Made by a program: the position numbers and the translations under genes. A stretch of 10,060 bases of DNA from Nitrospira sp. (GTDB lineage Bacteria; Nitrospirota; Thermodesulfovibrionia; Thermodesulfovibrionales; SM23-35). Under the pieces are notes generated by a model. It saw only the letters and a list, made by a program, of their open reading frames with translations, was not told the origin of the DNA and searched no databases. Location of the stretch: positions 1 through 10,060 of the forward strand of contig VGWZ01000057.1 in the NCBI GenBank assembly GCA_016873595.1, given 5' to 3'. This document shows, in pieces, positions 5,824 to 10,060 of the stretch. Numbering within the stretch: position 1 is the first letter of the stretch; the number at the start of each line of letters is the position of its first letter.

Positions 5824-6675
5824 ATGAGGATTTCTATTATAATACCTACACTGAACGCCAGTGAATATATAAAAAAGCTTCTTTCCATGCTCCATGCACA
5901 GGATATAAAATTCGCAGAGATAATAATAATTGATTCTTCGTCGGTCGACAATACTGTTGCTATTGCAAAAAGATTTGGTGCAAAGACGATAGTAATTCCG
6001 GGACATACCTTCAACCACGGAAAGACAAGAAATAGAGCAGCCATGGAAGCACACGGTGACATACTCGTTTTCATAACGCAGGATGCCTTGCCCCTCAATG
6101 ATACGCTCCTGCGCAACTTAACTGCTCCGCTGCAGATGTCTGATGTTGCAGCAACATTTGGAAGACACATCCCAAGGTCTGAGGCATCACCATTAGAGGT
6201 ATTTGCACGACAGTTTAATTACCCTGATACAGGGTCAATCAAAGGAATAGATGACATAAAACAGTATGGTATAAAGACATTTTTCTTTAGTAATGTTTGT
6301 TCAGCTATTAAAAAAGAGCTTTTTTTAAAGGCAGGGATGTTTCCTGAGGGTATCAGGGCAAATGAAGACATGCTCACTGCTGCAAAATTAATCTTAAGTG
6401 GGTATAAGGTAGCATATGTTCCTGAGGCAATGGTTATCCATTCCCATAATTATTCGCTTTTCAAACAATTCAGGCGCTATTATAATATTGGCTCATCTCT
6501 TAAAAACAATAGCTGGATTCTCAAATATGCTCAGGCAGAAGGAGAGGGAATAAGGTTTGTGAAAGAACAGGTAAGTTTTGTTCTTAAACAACGTCACTAT
6601 TTCTGGATACCATACATTTTTCTGGAGTCTTTGACAAAATTTATGGGATACAGGATTGGATTAATTGCAGGATGA
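5824..6675 (+). CDS. GT2 glycosyltransferase, rhamnosyltransferase-like
   Basis: A 283-residue GT-A fold glycosyltransferase that probably adds a nucleotide-activated sugar (rhamnose is a family-based guess) to a growing lipid-linked glycan at the cytoplasmic membrane. Visible motifs are ISIIIPTLNA (3-12) at the nucleotide-binding strand, IIIDSSSVDNT (34-44), FNHGKTRNRAA (63-73), and FITQDALP (83-90), where D87 takes the place of the DXD metal-binding aspartate. GRHIPRSEASPLE (113-125), FFFSNVCSAIKK (153-164) and NEDM (180-183, likely catalytic-base region) follow, then AYVPEAMVIHSHNYS. The HG-TRN, TQDA and NVCSAI blocks are typical of the bacterial rhamnosyltransferase-like GT2 group. A hydrophobic C-terminus may touch the membrane. 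The ATG (5824) gives the expected N-terminus but has no Shine-Dalgarno. The gene overlaps the next by ATGA, so the two are translationally coupled. Confidence 0.9.
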   Translation: MRISIIIPTLNASEYIKKLLSMLHAQDIKFAEIIIIDSSSVDNTVAIAKRFGAKTIVIPGHTFNHGKTRNRAAMEAHGDILVFITQDALPLNDTLLRNLTAPLQMSDVAATFGRHIPRSEASPLEVFARQFNYPDTGSIKGIDDIKQYGIKTFFFSNVCSAIKKELFLKAGMFPEGIRANEDMLTAAKLILSGYKVAYVPEAMVIHSHNYSLFKQFRRYYNIGSSLKNNSWILKYAQAEGEGIRFVKEQVSFVLKQRHYFWIPYIFLESLTKFMGYRIGLIAG

Positions 6676-8120
6676 CAGAGATAATTAAATTAATAAAAAA
6701 GGTGCTCCAGGTTTTTTGCCTTATCATCATCGATCTTTTTGCCTTTTACGCTTCTCTCTTCATCTCATGGACACTGAGGTCAGAGGTCATGCCATATTTC
6801 ATCCCTCACCTGCCTGTTTTCAATTTCTCATACATCCATTTTGTATCCTTATGGTGGATACTCGCCGTCTTTATATTTTTCATATTTTATGAGGGCCTTT
6901 ATGAGAGCAATCTGCCCTTCTGGGATGAAGTAAAAAATATAGTAAAATCTATTTCACTTGCGAGTATTGCGGTGATGGCTATTGTCACTCTGGGAAAAAT
7001 GGGTGACATAGTATCAAGGCTTGTGTTGTTAGGAATGTGGGTTTTATCCATATTTATATTTCCTCTCTTCCGTCTCTGGGGTAAAAAATTACTTTATGAC
7101 ATAGGAATATGGAGAGAAAGGGTACTGATACTCGGAGCAGGAAATGCAGGAAGGCTCGTCGCAGAAGGCCTTCAAAGAGAAAAATATATGAGTTATGATG
7201 TTGTTGGATTCCTCGATGATAATGAACAAAAAAAGGGAACTGCCTTTAATGGGAAAAAGGTGTTTGGTGAGATCAAACACTTTCCTGAATTTATAAAAGA
7301 GCTGGGAATTAAGACAGTCATCATTGCAATGCCCTCTCTCCCTGTTGAAAGACTGTCCGTTCTCACATCTGCCGTTCAGAATCATACACCCAATACGGTG
7401 GTGATACCTGATCTTAAAGGTATCGCACTGTTAAATACCAAACTCTTCCATCTTTTTTATGAAGAGATCTTTCTCATGAACATAAGAAACAACCTGAAAT
7501 CCTTAACAAACAGATTCATAAAGAGGTTCTTTGATACTACAGTCAGCATAATCTCAATGCCTCTGCTCCTTCCCATTATCGCTCTCATTGGTACCATAAT
7601 AAGACTGGAAACATCCGGTCCCGCCATCTATGCTCATGACCGGATTGGTAAGAACGGCAAAACCTTCAGGTGCTACAAATTCAGAACAATGTATAAAGAT
7701 GCTGAAGAGAAACTGAAGGAGATATTGGAAAACAATAAAGAAACCCGTGCTGAGTGGTTAAAAAACCAAAAATTAAGGGATGATCCAAGGATAACGAAGG
7801 TAGGTTGCTTTCTCAGGAGGACTTCACTGGATGAGTTGCCACAGATATTCAATGTTATCAAAGGAGAAATGAGCCTCGTGGGTCCCAGACCTGTCACAAA
7901 AGAAGAAATAGAGTACCACTACAAAGACGCTGCTGAGATCTGCTTCAGTGTACCACCTGGAATTACAGGATTATGGCAGGTCTCTGGCAGAACGAATACA
8001 AGTTATGAGTACCGGGTGAAGCTTGATGGATGGTACATCATGAACTGGTCTTTGTGGCTTGATATCGCGATATTGTTCAAGACAATAAAGGTAGTCATGA
8101 AAATGGAAGGGGCGTACTAA
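6672..8120 (+). CDS. wbaP: Polyprenyl-phosphate hexose-1-phosphate transferase, WbaP type
   Basis: This enzyme starts assembly of an O-antigen or exopolysaccharide repeat unit by moving a sugar-1-phosphate from a UDP-sugar to undecaprenyl phosphate at the inner membrane. The 482-residue product has the full long architecture. There are four hydrophobic helices (about 11-33, 57-77, 92-107, 115-133), then a Rossmann-like domain beginning VLILGAGNAGR (151-161). A membrane re-entrant helix follows (about 288-314), and then the catalytic domain with KFRTMY, RDDPRITKVG, RRTSLDELPQ (catalytic D387-E388), GEMSLVGPRP, PGITGLWQVSGR and a final MEGAY. The insert before RDDPRIT (LKEILENNKETRAEWLKNQK) is characteristic of the WbaP (galactose-phosphate) branch, but glucose or another sugar is possible. 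The ATG overlaps the previous stop by four bases. The gene probably supplies the acceptor for the adjacent GT2. Confidence 0.93.
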   Translation: MTEIIKLIKKVLQVFCLIIIDLFAFYASLFISWTLRSEVMPYFIPHLPVFNFSYIHFVSLWWILAVFIFFIFYEGLYESNLPFWDEVKNIVKSISLASIAVMAIVTLGKMGDIVSRLVLLGMWVLSIFIFPLFRLWGKKLLYDIGIWRERVLILGAGNAGRLVAEGLQREKYMSYDVVGFLDDNEQKKGTAFNGKKVFGEIKHFPEFIKELGIKTVIIAMPSLPVERLSVLTSAVQNHTPNTVVIPDLKGIALLNTKLFHLFYEEIFLMNIRNNLKSLTNRFIKRFFDTTVSIISMPLLLPIIALIGTIIRLETSGPAIYAHDRIGKNGKTFRCYKFRTMYKDAEEKLKEILENNKETRAEWLKNQKLRDDPRITKVGCFLRRTSLDELPQIFNVIKGEMSLVGPRPVTKEEIEYHYKDAAEICFSVPPGITGLWQVSGRTNTSYEYRVKLDGWYIMNWSLWLDIAILFKTIKVVMKMEGAY

Positions 8121-8131
8121 TACAATACTTG

Positions 8132-8140
8132 TGCTATAAT
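8132..8140 (+). promoter_or_regulatory. Candidate extended -10 promoter for gspE
   Basis: TGC-TATAAT is a perfect extended -10, directly after wbaP. No convincing -35 lies 17 bases upstream (GCGTAC), which extended -10 promoters can tolerate. A start near 8147 would give gspE a leader of about 150 bases that carries the two structures listed next. Confidence 0.4.
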
Positions 8141-8145
8141 TTATT

Positions 8146-8197
8146 AACAACCCTGTGGCAAGACCGCAGGATATCTAAAAGCTGAACCTATGTTGTT
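8146..8197 (+). other. Possible folded leader RNA upstream of gspE
   Basis: AACAAC (8146-8151) can pair with GTTGTT (8192-8197). Directly inside this outer stem is a 7-bp hairpin, CCTGTGG (8152-8158), loop CAAGA, CCGCAGG (8164-8170), with one G-T pair. The rest of the enclosed segment is single-stranded. No T run follows the hairpin, so it is not an ordinary intrinsic terminator. I do not recognise a known riboswitch in it. The pairing may be chance. Confidence 0.3.
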
Positions 8198-8201
8198 TAT
8201 T

Positions 8202-8268
8202 GTCATTCCTGCAAAAGCAGGAATCCAGAGAAAAAAATAACTGGATTCCGCATCAAGTGCGGAATGAC
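8202..8268. repeat. Double palindromic element upstream of gspE
   Basis: A 67-base element built from four pairing segments. Local folding gives two perfect 8-bp hairpins: ATTCCTGC (8205-8212), loop AAAA, GCAGGAAT (8217-8224); and ATTCCGCA (8245-8252), loop TCAAG, TGCGGAAT (8258-8265). Alternatively the outer GTCATTCC (8202-8209) pairs with GGAATGAC (8261-8268) while GGAATCCAG (8220-8228) pairs with CTGGATTCC (8241-8249), giving one long hairpin. This GTCATTCC...GGAATGAC layout is a familiar style of dispersed repeat in environmental Gram-negative genomes. No transposase is nearby. Confidence 0.75.
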
Positions 8269-8273
8269 GAAAT

Positions 8274-8299
8274 AAGGGGGAATTAACAAGTTAACAATG
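8274..8299 (+). promoter_or_regulatory. gspE ribosome binding region with a duplicated spacer
   Basis: A strong AAGGGGG (8274-8280) lies 16 bases before the ATG at 8297-8299, longer than the usual 5-9. The spacer contains an 8-base tandem duplication, TTAACAAG (8283-8290) and TTAACAAT (8291-8298). Removing one copy would restore a spacing of 8. Confidence 0.5.
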
Positions 8300-9820
8300 A
8301 GTAAAGACGAACACTATTTAAAACCAGATGACCTGCCAAAGGTACCATTTGTCCTCAATGGCATCTCATCCCGCTTTATTCATAAGAACAGGATTATCCC
8401 GATAGAGCTTAAAAACAACATTTTGAAGGTTGCAGTGGCAAACCCGTTGGACAATACAACCATTGATGCACTCAGGGTGGCAACATCTGCAGATGTCATG
8501 GTATATGTTGGTGACAGCAAGGTAGTCGAAGAATACATATCCAGATTCTACGGGCAGGAACCACAGAATATAGACAGGATAATCGAAGACATAGGCGAAA
8601 AAGGCATTGAATTCATCAGAGAAGATGAGGAAGACATAGGACACCTCAAAGATTTAGCCTCAGAGGCGCCTATAATAAAGCTTGTTAATTTCCTCATCAC
8701 AAGGGCAGTTGAGAGCAGGGCAAGTGATATTCACATAGAGCCATTTGAAGATGAACTTAAAGTCAGATACCGCATAGATGGCGTATTACATGACATAGAA
8801 TCCACACCGAAAAGACTTCAAGCCGCAATTGTCTCAAGGATAAAGATCATGGCAAAACTTAATATAGCCGAAAGAAGATTGCCTCAGGATGGCCGAATAA
8901 GGCTGCAGGTCGGCGAAAAGGAGATAGACCTGAGGGTATCCACAATTCCTGTACTCTATGGTGAAAGTGTTGTGATGAGAATTCTCCATAAGGAAAGCAT
9001 AACAATAGATCTTAACCTGCTGGGATTTCCTCCCCAAACCCTCTCTGCTTTTAATCACCTGATCAAAAAACCAAACGGCATTATACTTGTCACAGGTCCT
9101 ACAGGAAGCGGAAAGACAACAACCCTCTATGGTGCCCTGGACAAGATAAATTCTCCTGACAAAAAGATAATTACTGTCGAGGACCCTGTAGAATATCAGC
9201 TTAAAGGGGTCAATCAGATACAGGTAAAGCCACAAATAGGTTTGAATTTTGCCAATACCCTGAGGCATATCGTCAGGCAGGACCCTGATATCATTATGAT
9301 AGGTGAGATCAGAGACCTGGAAACAGCAGAGATAGCCATACAATCAGCCCTTACAGGACATCTCGTATTTTCAACACTCCATACAAATGATGCACCCAGT
9401 GCAATCACAAGACTCCTTGATATGGGGGTAGAGAATTTTCTTCTTTCCTCCACCATAAGGGGAATTCTTGCCCAGAGACTTGTCAGGGTCATCTGTCCCG
9501 TATGCAAAGAAACAGATCCGTCAATTGCGAATAAAGAAGAACTCACCACCCTTGGCATCAGCAGTGATATATCCGTTTACAGCGGAAAAGGTTGTGAACA
9601 ATGTTCATTTACAGGCTACTATGGCAGGTCAGGGATATTCGAATTGCTCATTGTTGATGATGATGTGCGTAAACTTATCCTGAAGCGTGCTGATTCAAAC
9701 CAGATAAGAGAATTGGCCAGGCATCATGGTATGAGAACATTGCTTGAGGACGGTGCTGAGAAGATAAAGACAGGTATCACAACATTGAGTGAGGTCCTCA
9801 GGGTAACACAGGAAGAATAG
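8297..9820 (+). CDS. gspE: Type II secretion system ATPase GspE
   Basis: GspE is the cytoplasmic hexameric ATPase that powers pseudopilus growth in type II secretion. PilB of type IV pili is its close relative. The product has 507 residues, with an N-terminal GspE-N domain of about 85 residues, a linker, and the N2/C-terminal motor. In the motor are SRASDIHIEP (Asp-box region), RLPQDGRIRL, Walker A GPTGSGKTT (267-275), Walker B IIMIGEIRD (332-340) with E337, and the His box LTGHLVFSTLHTN (352-364). A tetracysteine zinc site follows, C400-x2-C403-x29-C433-x2-C436. The single short N-domain and total length favour GspE over the longer PilB. All key residues are intact, so it should be active. 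No other secretion gene is in view. Its neighbours are surface-glycan genes, and its partners should lie elsewhere or to the right. Confidence 0.92.
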   Translation: MSKDEHYLKPDDLPKVPFVLNGISSRFIHKNRIIPIELKNNILKVAVANPLDNTTIDALRVATSADVMVYVGDSKVVEEYISRFYGQEPQNIDRIIEDIGEKGIEFIREDEEDIGHLKDLASEAPIIKLVNFLITRAVESRASDIHIEPFEDELKVRYRIDGVLHDIESTPKRLQAAIVSRIKIMAKLNIAERRLPQDGRIRLQVGEKEIDLRVSTIPVLYGESVVMRILHKESITIDLNLLGFPPQTLSAFNHLIKKPNGIILVTGPTGSGKTTTLYGALDKINSPDKKIITVEDPVEYQLKGVNQIQVKPQIGLNFANTLRHIVRQDPDIIMIGEIRDLETAEIAIQSALTGHLVFSTLHTNDAPSAITRLLDMGVENFLLSSTIRGILAQRLVRVICPVCKETDPSIANKEELTTLGISSDISVYSGKGCEQCSFTGYYGRSGIFELLIVDDDVRKLILKRADSNQIRELARHHGMRTLLEDGAEKIKTGITTLSEVLRVTQEE

Positions 9821-9954
9821 TTTTCATCTGTTACACTCTTCAGACAATTCGCTCTTATGGGGATAGTTACTTTTATAGAGCAGAGACCAAATTCTCAAGA
9901 AAGATTTCTTATGCCGCATTATTTTTTTATTTTATTTTAAAGGTTGATAAAAGA

Positions 9955-10060
9955 TTGAAATCCTATTTGATAATCATACCTGCTTACAATGAAGAAGAGA
10001 ACATAGCTAAGGTTCTGAAGGATATTAAAGAGAGTAACCCCGATGTAGATATCCTGGTGG
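9955..10060 (+). CDS. GT2 glycosyltransferase, N-terminal part (cut by window edge)
   Basis: The first 35 codons of a glycosyltransferase of the GT2 family run off the right edge. The visible protein reads KSYLIIIPAYNEEENIAKVL and continues KDIKESNPDVDILV. The LIIIPAYNEEENI block is the classic nucleotide-sugar binding start shared by polyprenyl-phosphate hexosyltransferases (DPM1-like) and related enzymes. The only standard start codon in frame in the gap after gspE is TTG at 9955-9957, with AAAGG at 9939-9943 about 11 bases upstream. There is no in-frame ATG or GTG after gspE, although the frame stays open upstream. The acceptor and exact subfamily cannot be told from this piece. It extends the surface-glycan theme of the plus-strand genes. 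Confidence 0.85.
   Translation, partial: MKSYLIIIPAYNEEENIAKVLKDIKESNPDVDILV

Noticed and set aside
8152..8170. Intrinsic terminator after wbaP
   Set aside because: The 7-bp hairpin is real, but it is followed by ATATCTAAAA rather than a T run.
8146..8197. Cyclic-di-GMP (GEMM) riboswitch before gspE
   Set aside because: The conserved GEMM core such as GACGCAAAGCC is absent, so only a generic fold can be claimed.
8202..8268. CRISPR array
   Set aside because: Only one inverted-repeat unit is present, with no direct repeats at regular spacing and no cas genes.
8834..9343. 169-codon minus-strand open frame inside gspE
   Set aside because: It lies opposite the conserved motor domain of gspE and has no recognisable protein features.
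9897..9910. Terminator after gspE (AAGAA/TTCTT dyad before a T-rich stretch)
   Set aside because: The stem is only 5-6 bp, has almost no GC, and leaves a 2-4 base loop; too weak to call.
9857..9940. 27-codon open frame (ATG at 9857) between gspE and the last GT2
   Set aside because: No Shine-Dalgarno, AT-rich tail and no recognisable sequence; most likely chance.

Overview
The window comes from a bacterial chromosome of fairly low GC content. The genes are ordinary bacterial housekeeping and envelope genes. I infer a Gram-negative, Nitrospirota- or deltaproteobacteria-like organism. The reasons are the type II secretion ATPase beside a WbaP-type sugar-phosphate transferase, the AlgH/YqgE and DUF2784 proteins, and short palindromic elements in the gaps that recall repeats common in such genomes. 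This placement is a judgement from protein and repeat style, not from a search.

Positions 1-5681 are read on the minus strand. In transcription order they hold rnhA (RNase HI), algH/yqgE, a DUF2784 membrane protein, mazG, and then the str operon: rpsL, rpsG, fusA and the start of tuf, which runs off the left edge. The str genes are tightly spaced (12, 21 and 83 bases). They have their own candidate promoter(s) in the 102-base gap after mazG. rpoB/rpoC are not directly upstream, as they are in many bacteria. Two str genes use non-ATG starts: GTG for rpsL and TTG for fusA.

Positions 5824-10060 are read on the plus strand, divergent from rnhA. They hold a rhamnosyltransferase-like GT2 glycosyltransferase that overlaps a WbaP-type polyprenyl-phosphate sugar phosphotransferase by four bases (ATGA). 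These two form an initiating and extending pair for a lipid-linked surface glycan. Next come a 176-base gap, gspE (type II secretion ATPase) and the first 35 codons of another GT2 glycosyltransferase. No gene-free stretch exceeds 300 bases.

The most unusual structure is a 63-base, GC-rich nested palindrome (5166-5228) at the 3' end of rnhA. It is read in frame and supplies exactly the last 21 residues of RNase HI, so a small palindromic element seems to have become protein-coding sequence. A different 67-base double palindrome (8202-8268) lies just upstream of gspE and can fold in two exclusive ways. No complete new defence or mobile system is visible. The rest is conventional, and I say so rather than inflate it.
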